Source: VFMC01 sp050248155 (GTDB lineage: Bacteria > Actinomycetota > Acidimicrobiia > Acidimicrobiales > Ilumatobacteraceae). From it: a stretch of DNA of 64,000 bases. The stretch spans positions 1 through 64,000 of the forward strand of contig JBFWSW010000011.1 in NCBI GenBank assembly GCA_050248155.1, written 5' to 3'. Positions 51,045 to 60,688 of this stretch are shown piece after piece. The position numbers and the translations under genes were made by a program. The notes under the pieces were generated by a model, which saw only the letters and a program-made list of their open reading frames with translations, was not told where the DNA came from and made no database searches. Numbering within the stretch: the stretch's first letter is position 1; every line of letters begins with the position of its first letter.

Positions 51045-52240
51045 GCTCGACCACGTCCACCATCGGCGACCGTCGACGGCAGGCGGCCGAGCGTGCCGCC
51101 GCGCTGCGCCGGCATCCCACGGCGCGCACGCCGGTGCGCGCCGAGCAGCCGCCGCCGACGGCGTTCTACGTGATCGGCCTCATCGTCGCCATCTTCGTGA
51201 TGCTCGGCCTGGTCATGGTGCTCTCCGCCACCTCGATCCGCGAGTTCCACGACGGCTACTCGCCGTGGCGCGTGTTCAACAAGCAGGCCGTCTGGGCGGT
51301 GTTCGGCGCGATCGCGCTGTGGGTCTGTGCCCGTGTGCCCTACGGCTACTGGCGACGGATGGTCGTGCCCGGCCTGCTCGTCGCAGCCGGCGGCATGCTG
51401 CTGCCGTTCATCCCGAGCATCAGCGCGCAGGTCAACGACGCCAACGCGTGGGTGGCGCTCGGGTCGCTGAGCTTCCAGCCGTCGGAGTTCCTGAAGCTCG
51501 CGGTGCTCGTGTACTGCGCCGATCTGCTCACCAAGCGCGAGGCCGACATGCACGACCTCCGGCGCACGCTCATCCCGACGCTGTGGGTCGCCGCGCTCGC
51601 CTCGGGCATGTGCCTGCTGCAGGGCGACCTGGGCTCGGCCATCGTGCTGTGCTGCATCGTGTTCGCGGTGGCGTTCGTCGGGGGCACGCCGCTCGTACCG
51701 ATGGCGGTGGCGGGCGCGGCCAGCGCGGCGGTCGGCATGATGTTCGTGTTCTCGAGCCAGCGTCGCTTCAGCCGGTTCACCGCGTTCCTCGACATCACGG
51801 GCAACCGCGACCACTACAGCTACCAGACCTACCAGGCGATGATCGCCATCGCCAACGGCGGGACGACGGGCGCCGGTCCCGGTCGAGGGCCGACCAAGCT
51901 GGGCGACTTCCTACCGCTCGCCCACAGCGACTTCATCTTCGCCGTCATCGCCGAGGAGCTGGGCCTGATCGGTGTCCTCGCGGTCATCGGAGGCTTCCTC
52001 GTGCTCACGTACTGCGGCGTGCAGGTCGCGCTGGCCGCGAGGGATCGCTTCGGACAACTGCTCGCCGGTGGCGTCGTGGCGTGGTTCGTCGTGCAGACAG
52101 TCATCAACGTCGGTGGTGTCACCGGGCTGATGCCGGTCACGGGGTTGACGCTGCCGTTCTTCTCGGCGGGTGGCAGCTCGCTGTTCGTGTCGATGGCCGC
52201 GGCCGGACTGCTGTTGAACGTCGCCCGACACGCGAAGTGA
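51041..52240 (+). CDS. ftsW: SEDS glycosyltransferase FtsW
   Basis: 399 residues. Polymerises lipid II at the septum with FtsI. Basic cytoplasmic N-terminus (1-38), about ten membrane helices, SFQPSEFLKLA, the large external loop with FLPLAHSDFIFAVIAEELGLIG (active-site Asp region), and GLTLPFFSAGGSSLF near the end. ATGA overlap with murD, GTGA with murG. Confidence 0.94.
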   Translation: MSSTTSTIGDRRRQAAERAAALRRHPTARTPVRAEQPPPTAFYVIGLIVAIFVMLGLVMVLSATSIREFHDGYSPWRVFNKQAVWAVFGAIALWVCARVPYGYWRRMVVPGLLVAAGGMLLPFIPSISAQVNDANAWVALGSLSFQPSEFLKLAVLVYCADLLTKREADMHDLRRTLIPTLWVAALASGMCLLQGDLGSAIVLCCIVFAVAFVGGTPLVPMAVAGAASAAVGMMFVFSSQRRFSRFTAFLDITGNRDHYSYQTYQAMIAIANGGTTGAGPGRGPTKLGDFLPLAHSDFIFAVIAEELGLIGVLAVIGGFLVLTYCGVQVALAARDRFGQLLAGGVVAWFVVQTVINVGGVTGLMPVTGLTLPFFSAGGSSLFVSMAAAGLLLNVARHAK

Positions 52241-53340
52241 GCTGCTTCGCCGTCGTCACCGGTGGCGGGACGGCCGGGCACGTGTTGCCGGCGATCGCGA
52301 TCATGGACCGGCTCGTGGCGGCGGGCCACGACGCGGCGTCGCTGCACTACGTCGGGACGGCGCGTGGCGTCGAGAGCCGCATGTTGCCCTCGACCCCGTA
52401 CGAGCACACGTTGCTCGACGTGGTCGGCTTCCAGCGGTCGCTCTCGCGGCGAAACCTGGCGTTCGTGCCCAAGCTGGTGACGGCCACGTGGACGGCCCGT
52501 CGGCTCCTCGGCCGGCTGCGGCCTGCGGTGGTGGTCAACGTCGGCGGGTACGCCAGCATGCCGGCCACCTTCGCGGCGCGACTGCGCCGGATCCCGGTCG
52601 TCGTCGTCAGCTACGACCAGCGTCCCGGGCTCGCATCCCGCCTCAGCGCGAGGTTCGCCACCGCGTGCGGCGCTGCGTTCGACGACTCGCCGCTGCCCCG
52701 GGCTCGTGCGACCGGCGCCCCGCTGCGCCCCGCGGTCACCTCGGTCGACCGTCGCCGCGACCGGAGCAGCGCCCGTGCCGATCTGGGGTTGCCCGACGAC
52801 CGGTTCGTGATCACGGTCTTCGGCGGTTCGTTGGGCGCGAAGGCCCTGAACGATGCGGTTGCGGGCCTGGTCGCACGCTGGGCGGACCGCGCTGACATCG
52901 CCATCCACCACGTGGCCGGTGACCGGTGGCTCGCCGACATGCCCCCTTCGCGCGAGGGTGCAGCGGGCATCATGTACCGAGTGACGGGCTTCGACGACCG
53001 CATGCCGCAGCTCTATGCCGCGAGCGACCTCATGGTCACGCGCGCGGGCGCGAGCACCATCGCCGAGCTGGCGGCCACGGGCACGCCGGCGATCGTCGTG
53101 CCGTGGCCGGGCGCTGCCGAGAACCACCAGCTCGACAACGCGCGGACGCTCACCGATCACGGCGCTGCCCTGCTCGTCGTCGAGGACGAGCTGTCGGTCG
53201 ATCGGCTCGCGGCCGAGATCGAGGCCTTGGTCGAGCACCCGGAGGCGCTCGAATCGCTGGCCGACCGCGCGTTCGCCGCGGGTGCTCGCCATCGTTCCGA
53301 CGCGCTGATCGAGCTGATCGAGGAGGTGGGGACGCGGTGA
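52237..53340 (+). CDS. murG: UDP-GlcNAc:lipid I N-acetylglucosaminyltransferase
   Basis: 367 residues. Converts lipid I to lipid II. VVTGGGTAGHVLPAIAIM at the N-terminus, NVGGYASMPATFAARLRRIP, FGGSLGAKALNDAV, RAGASTIAELAATGTPAIVVPWPGAAENHQLDNA at the UDP-GlcNAc site. GTG start overlapping ftsW. Confidence 0.95.
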   Translation: MSCFAVVTGGGTAGHVLPAIAIMDRLVAAGHDAASLHYVGTARGVESRMLPSTPYEHTLLDVVGFQRSLSRRNLAFVPKLVTATWTARRLLGRLRPAVVVNVGGYASMPATFAARLRRIPVVVVSYDQRPGLASRLSARFATACGAAFDDSPLPRARATGAPLRPAVTSVDRRRDRSSARADLGLPDDRFVITVFGGSLGAKALNDAVAGLVARWADRADIAIHHVAGDRWLADMPPSREGAAGIMYRVTGFDDRMPQLYAASDLMVTRAGASTIAELAATGTPAIVVPWPGAAENHQLDNARTLTDHGAALLVVEDELSVDRLAAEIEALVEHPEALESLADRAFAAGARHRSDALIELIEEVGTR

Positions 53341-54785
53341 CTGCCTCGGCTGTGGCACCGGCGCCCGACCGGACGCTCCTCGACCTGTCGTCACGGCGGC
53401 GGCTGCACGTCGTCGGTGTGGGCGGCCCGGGGATGAGCGCCATCGCGATCGTGCTCGCCGAGATGGGGCACGCGGTCAGCGGGAGCGACCTGCGCGAGCA
53501 ACCGATCCTCGATCGCCTCCGCGCGGCCGGTGTGACGGTGCAGGTCGGTCACGACCGGTCCCACGTCGAAGGCTGCGACGCGGTCACGTACAGCACGGCC
53601 GTGCCCGAGTCGAACATCGAGCTCGACGCGGCACGGTCGCACCAGATCCCCGTGCTCCGGCGAGCGGGCATGCTCGCCGCGATCTGCTCGCAGGCGCGCT
53701 CGCTCGCCGTCGCCGGCACGCACGGCAAGACCACGACCAGCTCGATGCTCATGCTGATCCTGGCCGAGGCGGGCCTGCGTCCGAGCTTCGTCATCGGAGG
53801 CGACGTCACCGACACCGGCACCGGCGCGCAATGGACCGGTGGCGACTGGTTGGTGGTCGAGGCCGACGAGAGCGACGGGACCCACCTCGAGCTGCCGATC
53901 GAGGGCACCATCCTGTCCAACGTCGAGGTCGACCACCTCGACCACTACGGCACGTTCGACCGCATCGTCGACAGCTTCGACACCTACCTCGGCCGGATCG
54001 ACGGACCGAAGGTCGTGTGCTCCGACGACACCGTCTGCCAGGCGCTCGCCGCTCGTCACGGCGCGATCACCTACGGCACCGGCGAGGGAGCCGACGTGCG
54101 TGCCGTCGAGATCACCGCCGACCACGGCCAGCAGCACTTCGTGGTCGAGCGCGATGGCGAGCGGCTCGGCGAGATCGACCTGCCGCTGCGCGGCCTGCAC
54201 AACGTCCGCAACGCCACGGGTGCGATCGCGATGGCGATGGCCGTCGGTGTCGAGTTCGATCGGTGCAGAACCGCGCTCGCCACCTTCGGCGGGGTGGCGC
54301 GACGCTTCGACGTGCGCGGTCTGTCCTTCGGTGCGACGCTGGTCGACGACTACGCGCACTTGCCGGCCGAGATCGCCGCGGTGCTCGAGGCGGCGCGGAC
54401 GAGCGGTGACGACTGGCGCCGAGTGGTGGCCGTGTTCCAACCGAACCGCTTCAACCGCATGGCGGTCATGTGGCCCGACTACGCCGACGCGTTCCTGTCG
54501 GCCGACGTGGTGGTGCTCACCGACATCTACTCGAGCGGCACCCAGCCGATCCCTGGTGTGACGGGCAAGCTCGTCGTCAACGCGGTGCTCGACGCCCACC
54601 CCGACCGCCGTGTCGTGTGGCTGCCGCGGCGGAGCGACCTCGTCGAGTTCCTGTCCGGCGAGCTGCGCGCCGGCGACGTGTGCATCTCGATGGGGTGTGG
54701 TGACATCGCGTCGCTGCCGCTCGAGGTGCTGACACGGCGGACCGAGCGCTTCGGCTCGGCGTCGGGTGGGAAGGGTGCGGCGTGA
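53337..54785 (+). CDS. murC: UDP-MurNAc:L-alanine ligase
   Basis: 482 residues. First Mur ligase. Rossmann motif HVVGVGGPGMSAIA, ATP loop VAGTHGKTTTSSM, EADESDGTHLEL, NVEVDHLDHYG, VDDYAHLPAEIAAVL, FQPNRFNR. GTG start overlaps the murG stop. Confidence 0.95.
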   Translation: MTASAVAPAPDRTLLDLSSRRRLHVVGVGGPGMSAIAIVLAEMGHAVSGSDLREQPILDRLRAAGVTVQVGHDRSHVEGCDAVTYSTAVPESNIELDAARSHQIPVLRRAGMLAAICSQARSLAVAGTHGKTTTSSMLMLILAEAGLRPSFVIGGDVTDTGTGAQWTGGDWLVVEADESDGTHLELPIEGTILSNVEVDHLDHYGTFDRIVDSFDTYLGRIDGPKVVCSDDTVCQALAARHGAITYGTGEGADVRAVEITADHGQQHFVVERDGERLGEIDLPLRGLHNVRNATGAIAMAMAVGVEFDRCRTALATFGGVARRFDVRGLSFGATLVDDYAHLPAEIAAVLEAARTSGDDWRRVVAVFQPNRFNRMAVMWPDYADAFLSADVVVLTDIYSSGTQPIPGVTGKLVVNAVLDAHPDRRVVWLPRRSDLVEFLSGELRAGDVCISMGCGDIASLPLEVLTRRTERFGSASGGKGAA

Positions 54786-55759
54786 TGGCTGTCGAAGCTC
54801 CCGAGCGCGGTGGTTCCGATCTGGCCGCCCGCATCGAACGTGCCGTGCGCCTGCTCGGGCCGCTGGCCGAGCGGGACGTGCCGCTCGCGCCGATGACGAC
54901 CTACCGGGTCGGGGGAGCAGCGGCCGTCTTCGTCCGGCCGAGCACGGTCGACGATCTCGTCGCCGTCGCCACCGCGTGGCGGGACTCCGCCCTGCCGATG
55001 CTCGTCGTCGGCCGTGGCTCGAACCTGCTCGTCGCCGACGAAGGGCACCCCGGCATCGCCGTGTCGTTGCTCGGCCTGTCGAACGACATCGCGCTCGGCG
55101 AGCCCGATCACGCAGGACGCGTGGTCGTGGAAGCGGGCGGTGCCGTCTCGCTGCCGGTGCTCGCTCGCCGCACCGTGGCGGCCGGCATCACGGGGTTCGA
55201 GTGGGCGGTGGGCGTGCCGGGCTCGATCGGCGGCGGCGTCCGGATGAACGCCGGTGGTCACGGCTCGGACATGGCGACCTGCCTCGACGACGTCGACCTG
55301 TTCGACCTGTCCCTCGGCGAGCCACGACGCGTCGCCGCGTCAGAGCTCGGGCTGCGCTTCCGTGGCTCGGACCTCCGCGACCACGAGCTCGTGCTGTCGG
55401 CGCGCCTCGCGCTGGCGCGTGGCACGCGCGTCGAGTCCGAGCGCGAGCTCGACGAGATCGTCCGGTGGCGTCGCGAGAACCAGCCCGGTGGGCAGAACGC
55501 CGGATCGGTGTTCGTCAACCCCGTGCCGGGTGAGGTGACCGCCGGTGAGCTGATCGATCGCGTCGGCCTGCGCGGGTTGCGCATCGGCACCGCCCATGTG
55601 AGCGAGAAGCACGCGAACTTCATCCAGGCCGACGACGGTGGCCGCGCCGCCGACGTGCGAGCGGTCATCGAGCTCGTGCGCGAGCGGGTGGCCCGCGAGA
55701 CCGGCTACCTGATGCGCAGCGAGGTCCGGATGGTCGGGTTCTCGGAGGCCGACCGGTGA
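54785..55759 (+). CDS. murB: UDP-MurNAc dehydrogenase
   Basis: 324 residues from ATG 54785 (TGATG overlap with murC); GTG 54782 is an equal alternative one codon upstream. FAD enzyme making UDP-MurNAc. PMTTYRVGGAAAVF, VVGRGSNLLVADEG, GVPGSIGGGVRMNAGGHG, NAGSVFVNP with the catalytic Ser, and SEKHANFIQ with the catalytic Glu. Type I layout. Overlaps ftsQ by 4 bases. Confidence 0.94.
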   Translation: MAVEAPERGGSDLAARIERAVRLLGPLAERDVPLAPMTTYRVGGAAAVFVRPSTVDDLVAVATAWRDSALPMLVVGRGSNLLVADEGHPGIAVSLLGLSNDIALGEPDHAGRVVVEAGGAVSLPVLARRTVAAGITGFEWAVGVPGSIGGGVRMNAGGHGSDMATCLDDVDLFDLSLGEPRRVAASELGLRFRGSDLRDHELVLSARLALARGTRVESERELDEIVRWRRENQPGGQNAGSVFVNPVPGEVTAGELIDRVGLRGLRIGTAHVSEKHANFIQADDGGRAADVRAVIELVRERVARETGYLMRSEVRMVGFSEADR

Positions 55760-56948
55760 GCGAGCCGACTCCGGCCAAGGGCGAAGACGTCCCCGATCAC
55801 GTCCTCGACGAGCTGAAGCTGGTCTTCGGAGGCGACGACGCGCCCGCGACACCGGCGTCGTCGGCCTCGTCGACCGAGTCGACCGAGTCGACCGAGTCGA
55901 CGGCGACGACGGCAGCGGGGTCCTCGATGGCGTCCGAGCCGGCCAAGCCGCGGGCCACGATCGTCATCGGTGGCGACGACAGCCTGCCCGACCCCATCTA
56001 CCTCGACGACCCGAACCTCGAACCGATCGCGCGATCCGACGACGACGACTCCGGCGAGCGGAGCACCATCGTCATCGGCGACGACCTCGATCTGACCGGT
56101 GCCTTCGACGCGGTGGCCGTGCCGAGCCGCTCGATGGACCCCCGCGTCCGTGCGCGCCGGGCGGCGGTCAACAAGGCGCGCACCCGGAAGCGGCTCCTGT
56201 GGGCCGGGTTGATCGTCCTCGTCGTGCTGCTCGCCGTGGGCGCCCTCGCGGTGTTCTCCTCGTCGCTGTTCGCGGTCGAGCGGATCGACGTGCAGGGAGC
56301 CACGTACACCCAGAAGTTCGACGCCGAGCGCCTCCAGGCGGTGATCGACGACATCGAGGGCGAACCCGTGCTGCTGGTCGACACCCGGGGTGCCGAGCAG
56401 GCCCTCGAGCAGATCCCGTGGATCGAGCGCGCCTTCGTCACGACCGACTTCCCGCACGGCGTGCTCATCGACGTGCGCGAGCGACGCCCGCTCGCGACGT
56501 TCGCGGGCTCGGACGGCCGGTACCGGGTCATCGACCGCGACGGGCGCGTGCTCAGCGTGCTCGACGGCCGCCCGGTCGACTACATGCTGCTCAGCGGCCC
56601 TGCTCCCGACTCCGAGGCCGGCGAGCTCGCCGGGCCACCGTTCGCGGCAGCGGCGCAGATGGTCAGCGCGCTGCCGCCCGAGATCCGGTCGCTCACCATC
56701 TCGGCCACGGTCGATGCCACCACGGGTGACCTGGGGCTCTCGCTCATGCGCCCGGCGCCCGCCGAGGACGAGACCGGCACCACCGTGCCCGCAGGCGTCG
56801 ACCAGCCCGGCGCCGACGACCCGATCGAGGTGCGCATCGGGAGCCCGGTCAACCTCGACAGCAAGCTCGCCCGGCTGCTGCAGCAGATCCGCGACGGCAT
56901 CGACGGCGTCGAGCGGATCGACGTGTCGACCGATCCGATGTCGGTGCG
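55756..56948 (+). CDS. ftsQ: FtsQ division protein, 3' end lost in gap
   Basis: 397 residues visible, cut by the N run. Long acidic, Ser/Thr-rich cytoplasmic N-terminus (1-130) with a TES triplet repeat; one membrane helix (about 148-170); POTRA domain (FAVERIDVQGATY), then the FtsQ domain (ERRPLATFAG, YRVIDRDGRVLSVL). Scaffold protein of the divisome. The C-terminus, stop codon and any spacing to ftsZ cannot be read. The N-terminal tail is longer than usual. Confidence 0.88.
55869..55901 (+). repeat. 9-bp tandem repeat in ftsQ
   Basis: GTCGACCGA repeats three times with a partial fourth copy, in frame, encoding TES/STE triplets in the disordered N-terminal tail. Copy number may vary between strains by slippage. 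Confidence 0.8.
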
Positions 56949-57048
56949 NNNNNNNNNNNNNNNNNNNNNNNNNNNNNNNNNNNNNNNNNNNNNNNNNNNN
57001 NNNNNNNNNNNNNNNNNNNNNNNNNNNNNNNNNNNNNNNNNNNNNNNN
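56949..57048. other. Assembly gap (100 N)
   Basis: Exactly 100 N, the conventional placeholder for a gap of unknown length. It removes the 3' end of ftsQ and probably part of the ftsZ promoter region. Any frame read through it is meaningless. Confidence 0.98.
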
Positions 57049-57088
57049 GATGACGGGGTGGCATGTGCCGATGCGGTCGGCCGTTCGT

Positions 57089-57094
57089 TACGAT
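57089..57094 (+). promoter_or_regulatory. Possible -10 element TACGAT before ftsZ
   Basis: TACGAT lies 71 bases before the ftsZ ATG; no good -35. GGAGG stands 8 bases before the ATG, so ftsZ has a normal ribosome site. Low certainty because the region is cut by the gap. Confidence 0.3.
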
Positions 57095-57165
57095 CGGCTG
57101 GTCATGTTCTCCACAGCCGCCCCGCTCAGCTGCACCATTCGCACCACGATTCGGAGGTCACGCTG

Positions 57166-58260
57166 ATGGCCGGCGCACCACAGAACTATCTCGCGGTCAT
57201 CAAGGTGATCGGCGTCGGCGGCGGTGGCGTCAACGCCGTCAACCGCATGATCGACGCGGGGCTGAAGGGCGTCGAGTTCATCGCCGTCAACACCGACGCG
57301 CAGGCGCTGCTCATGAGCGACGCCGACGTCAAGCTCGACATCGGTCGCGACCTCACCCGCGGTCTCGGAGCCGGCAGCGATCCCGAGGTCGGCCGTGCAG
57401 CCGCCGAGGCGCACCGCGACGAGATCGAGGAGATGATCAAGGGTGCCGACATGGTGTTCATCACCGCCGGCGAGGGTGGCGGGACTGGCACCGGTGCAGC
57501 GCCGGTCATCGCCGAGCTGTGCCGCAGCATGGGCGCGCTCGCCATCGGCGTGGTGACCCGCCCCTTCAGCTTCGAGGGCCGACGCCGCGCGGTGCAGGCC
57601 GACACGGGCGTGCAGAAGCTGAAGGAGAAGGTCGACACCCTCATCGTCATTCCCAACGATCGCCTGCTCACCGTGGCGAACGAGAAGACCAGTGTCCTCA
57701 ACGCGTTCAAGATGGCCGACGAGGTGCTGCTCCAGGGCGTGTCCGGCATCACGAACCTCATCACCACGCCTGGCCTCATCAACACCGACTTCGCCGACGT
57801 GAAGATGATCCTCTCGAGCGCCGGCTCGGCGCTCATGGGCATCGGTCAGGCGAGCGGCGAGAACCGCGCCGTCACCGCTGCCAAGGCGGCCATCTCGAGC
57901 CCACTGCTCGAGGCTGCGATCGACGGTGCGCGCGGCATCCTCCTCAACATCACCGGTCCGTCGGGGATGGGTCTGTTCGAGATGAACGCGGCCGCCGAGA
58001 TCATCCACGGCGTCGCGCACGCCGACGCGAACATCATCTTCGGCACCGTGATCGACGACGAGATGGGTGACGAGGTGCGCGTCACGGTCATCGCCGCCGG
58101 CTTCGACCGGTGGGACAGCGCGGCCGGGCAGGGCAGCAAGACCAGCCTGAAGGCGGTCGACACCAAGCCCGTCGCGACGCTGAAGGATCTCTTCAACGAG
58201 GATTCGGTCGATCCGCTCGAGGGCGACGACGACTTCGACGTGCCGTCGTTCCTGAAGTGA
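57166..58260 (+). CDS. ftsZ: Cell division GTPase FtsZ
   Basis: 364 residues. Tubulin-like Z-ring GTPase. GVGGGGVNAVNRMID, the tubulin signature GGGTGTG at 104-110, T7 loop NTDFADVKMIL. The C-terminal peptide DDDFDVPSFLK is the conserved tail that binds SepF and other partners; the linker before it is very short (about 30 residues). ATG with GGAGG upstream. Confidence 0.97.
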   Translation: MAGAPQNYLAVIKVIGVGGGGVNAVNRMIDAGLKGVEFIAVNTDAQALLMSDADVKLDIGRDLTRGLGAGSDPEVGRAAAEAHRDEIEEMIKGADMVFITAGEGGGTGTGAAPVIAELCRSMGALAIGVVTRPFSFEGRRRAVQADTGVQKLKEKVDTLIVIPNDRLLTVANEKTSVLNAFKMADEVLLQGVSGITNLITTPGLINTDFADVKMILSSAGSALMGIGQASGENRAVTAAKAAISSPLLEAAIDGARGILLNITGPSGMGLFEMNAAAEIIHGVAHADANIIFGTVIDDEMGDEVRVTVIAAGFDRWDSAAGQGSKTSLKAVDTKPVATLKDLFNEDSVDPLEGDDDFDVPSFLK

Positions 58261-58299
58261 GGGTGCGCCGCTCGGCGCCGCATCCGTGACGTCTCCGTG

Positions 58300-58962
58300 A
58301 TGTCGTCGCTGCCCCTCGTCGCCGAGCGACTCGCGATCGTGCGCGAGCGCATCCGTGCCGCCGGCGGCACCGACGTGCAGGTCGTCGCCGTCACCAAGAC
58401 CTTCGGCGTCGACGCGGTGCTGGCCGCTGCCGCGGCCGGGTCCGACGGCATCGGCGAGAACTACGCGCAGGAGCTGATCGCCAAGCTCACCGCGCTCGAC
58501 GACGCGGACCGCCGCTCGATCCCCCCCGTGCACTTCATCGGCCAGCTCCAGACGAACAAGGTGCGGTCGATCGCGCCGTACGTCGACGTGTACGAGACCG
58601 TCGACCGCGAGTCGCTCGCGGCCGAGGTCGCGAAGCGCGTCCCCGGCGCCACCGTGCTGGTGCAGGTCCGGCCCGACGGCGAGCCGCACGGCAAGGGCGG
58701 CTGCGCGCTCGACGAGGCGCCTCGGCTCGTCGAGCGATGCCGCGAGCTCGGTCTGCACCCGGTCGGGATGATGACCGTCGGACCGACCGAGGGGGGACCG
58801 GAGGCGGCGCGGGCGGGCTTTCGGGCGGTGCGCACCCTCGTCGACCGGCTCGGCCTCGCGGTCTGCTCGATGGGCATGACCGCCGACCTCGAGGTGGCCG
58901 TGCAGGAGGGCTCGACGCAGGTCAGGGTGGGGAGCGCGCTGTTCGGTCCCCGCGCGAGCTGA
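58300..58962 (+). CDS. yggS: YggS/PLPBP-family PLP homeostasis protein
   Basis: 220 residues from ATG 58300 (GTG 58297 is possible). Alanine-racemase-fold, non-enzymatic PLP-binding protein. PLP Lys in VVAVTKTFG, GENYAQEL, HFIGQLQTNKVRSI, and SMGMTADLEVAVQEGSTQVRVGSALFG. Normally sits between ftsZ and sepF, as here. The laccase-like pgeF gene often found beside it is missing. Confidence 0.92.
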   Translation: MSSLPLVAERLAIVRERIRAAGGTDVQVVAVTKTFGVDAVLAAAAAGSDGIGENYAQELIAKLTALDDADRRSIPPVHFIGQLQTNKVRSIAPYVDVYETVDRESLAAEVAKRVPGATVLVQVRPDGEPHGKGGCALDEAPRLVERCRELGLHPVGMMTVGPTEGGPEAARAGFRAVRTLVDRLGLAVCSMGMTADLEVAVQEGSTQVRVGSALFGPRAS

Positions 58963-58996
58963 TGTTCGCGTCCACCCTGGTCGGCGTTCGATGAGC

Positions 58997-59002
58997 TAGC
59001 CT
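58997..59002 (+). promoter_or_regulatory. -10 element TAGCCT for sepF
   Basis: TAGCCT ends 22 bases before ATG 59025. The short leader holds AGGAGG 7 bases before the start. No clear -35. Confidence 0.4.
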
Positions 59003-59024
59003 TCGGTCTCCAGGAGGAGCGTGG

Positions 59025-59603
59025 ATGTCGATCTGGAAGAGGGCCATGGACTATCTCGGGCTGGGGCCCGACGATGCCTACGACGACTACGACATGGCTC
59101 CAGAACCCGAGCCGCGCCCCGTGCGCTCGCGCCAGCCCCGCTACGACGAGCCGGCGCCCCGCGGCCGAGCGATGGGCGACTACGAGATGGACGCGACGGT
59201 GCGCACCGTGCCCGCGCGCCCCAGCTTCCCGAGCCGTGACGTCGAGCCCGTCCGGCGGCCGATGCCCGCGACGGACGATTCGTCCGTGCACCCCCGACCG
59301 AGCAACCCCTCACGTTCACCCGTCACGACGCGAGGAGGCTCGTCGATGAGCTCCGATCCACACACGGTGCGACCGCGCCGGTTCGACAGCGCGCAGGAGA
59401 TCGCCGACAAGTTCAAGGAAGGTCAGCCGGTGATCATGAACCTCGAGGCGACCGAGCGCGACGTGTCCCGCCGGTTGATCGACTTCGCCAGCGGCCTCTG
59501 CTACGGACTGAACGGCAGCATGGAGAAGGTCGCGTCCGGCGTGTACCTCCTCAAGCCTGCCGGTTCGCGCTCGAACGGCTACGGCTCCGACGGCCTGGAC
59601 TGA
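59025..59603 (+). CDS. sepF: Cell division protein SepF
   Basis: 192 residues. N-terminal membrane-targeting helix (MSIWKRAMDYLGLG), a long disordered acidic/Pro linker (15-105), then the SepF fold (about 112-182: RRFDSAQEIADKFKEGQPVIMNLEATERDVSRRLIDFASGLCYGLNG). Anchors FtsZ to the membrane in place of FtsA, which is absent. AGGAGG ribosome site. Confidence 0.95.
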   Translation: MSIWKRAMDYLGLGPDDAYDDYDMAPEPEPRPVRSRQPRYDEPAPRGRAMGDYEMDATVRTVPARPSFPSRDVEPVRRPMPATDDSSVHPRPSNPSRSPVTTRGGSSMSSDPHTVRPRRFDSAQEIADKFKEGQPVIMNLEATERDVSRRLIDFASGLCYGLNGSMEKVASGVYLLKPAGSRSNGYGSDGLD

Positions 59604-59607
59604 CGGC

Positions 59608-59635
59608 TTGCCCGCCCCAGCGTGGGGCCTAACAT
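59608..59635 (+). promoter_or_regulatory. divIVA promoter with dyad filling the spacer
   Basis: TTGCCC (59608-59613), 16-base spacer, TAACAT (59630-59635) ending 7 bases before ATG 59643 (leaderless). The spacer holds GCCCC-AGCGT-GGGGC (59614-59628), a perfect dyad that could be an operator or a sepF terminator hairpin. Confidence 0.55.
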
Positions 59636-59642
59636 GTCGCGA

Positions 59643-60659
59643 ATGGAACTGAGCCCGCAAGCGGTGGCCGCCGCCACGTTCAAGACCGTCAAGCGCGGGT
59701 ACGACCCCGACGAGGTGCGCGCGTACCTCGTCGAGGTGTCGGCGAGCCTCGAGTCCTCGCACCAGCAGGCGACGGCGATGGAGGCCCGGGCCCGCGCCGC
59801 GATCGCCAAGCTGCAGGACGCGACGCAGCACGCCGGCGTCGCACCGGTCCCCGAGGAGGCCGAGACCATCAGCCGCGTGCTGCTGCTCGCGCAGCGCACC
59901 GCCGACACGACGATCGCCGAGGCACGAGCCGAGGCCGCGTCGGTCACCGCCAAGGCCGAGGTCGACGCCGCGGCCGCGCTCGCTCGCGCCGAGGCCGAGG
60001 CCACCAACATCACGAGCGTGGCGCGTGCGGAGGCGACGGCGATGGTCGACCAGGCCAACACCGCCGCCGCCCGGCTCATCGAGGAAGCTCGCGCCGAGGC
60101 ACGACGCACGAAGGACGAGGAGCACCTCCGCCTCGAGCGCGAGGTGCAGTCGTTGCAGGGTCGCCGAGAGGCGCTGCTCGCCGATGTCCACGTGCTCGAG
60201 GTGTTCGTCGGCTCCGAGCGTGACCGGTTGCGCGCGGCTGCATCGTCGCTGCGCGAGCTGGCCGACGATCCGACGGGGGGCCTGGGCATCACGGTGCCGC
60301 CCGAGCTCGCCGCCCCCGATCTCCCGACGCCGTCGGCCGAGCAGCCCGCGCCCACCGGCGAACCCGAGAAGATGCCGCCGCCCCCCGTTCCCGAGCCGAC
60401 CATCACCGGGCAGATCCCGATCGTCGGTGCGCAACCGCTCGTGTCGCCGATGCCGGCGTCGAACGAGGAGGCCCGGTCTCGGTGGCACGAGGCCGAGCTC
60501 GCCGATGCGGCCGCCGCCGCGAACGACGACACCACGGCCATCGATCCCACCCCGCACTCCGAGTCGTCGGTCGACCTCGACGCGATCGCTGCCGAACTGC
60601 AGCTGGACGACGAATCGACGCCTTCCGAGGGCCTGCGGATCGGTGGTGACGAGCTCTAG
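59643..60659 (+). CDS. divIVA: DivIVA/Wag31-like polar growth protein
   Basis: 338 residues. N-terminal DivIVA domain (ELSPQAVAAATFKTVKRGYDPDEVRAYLVEV), then a long Ala/Glu coiled coil to about residue 215, and an acidic Pro-rich tail. Recruits wall synthesis to poles and septum in actinobacteria. Start fixed by the TAACAT element; GTG 59622 would add seven residues upstream of the conserved start. Confidence 0.92.
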   Translation: MELSPQAVAAATFKTVKRGYDPDEVRAYLVEVSASLESSHQQATAMEARARAAIAKLQDATQHAGVAPVPEEAETISRVLLLAQRTADTTIAEARAEAASVTAKAEVDAAAALARAEAEATNITSVARAEATAMVDQANTAAARLIEEARAEARRTKDEEHLRLEREVQSLQGRREALLADVHVLEVFVGSERDRLRAAASSLRELADDPTGGLGITVPPELAAPDLPTPSAEQPAPTGEPEKMPPPPVPEPTITGQIPIVGAQPLVSPMPASNEEARSRWHEAELADAAAAANDDTTAIDPTPHSESSVDLDAIAAELQLDDESTPSEGLRIGGDEL

Positions 60660-60688
60660 GTTTCGACCCCCATCGTTCGCTCGCGCCC

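Noticed and set aside
55756..58260. Apparent ftsQ-ftsZ fusion frame
   Set aside because: It only exists by reading through 100 N. ftsZ has its own ATG and GGAGG site at 57166.
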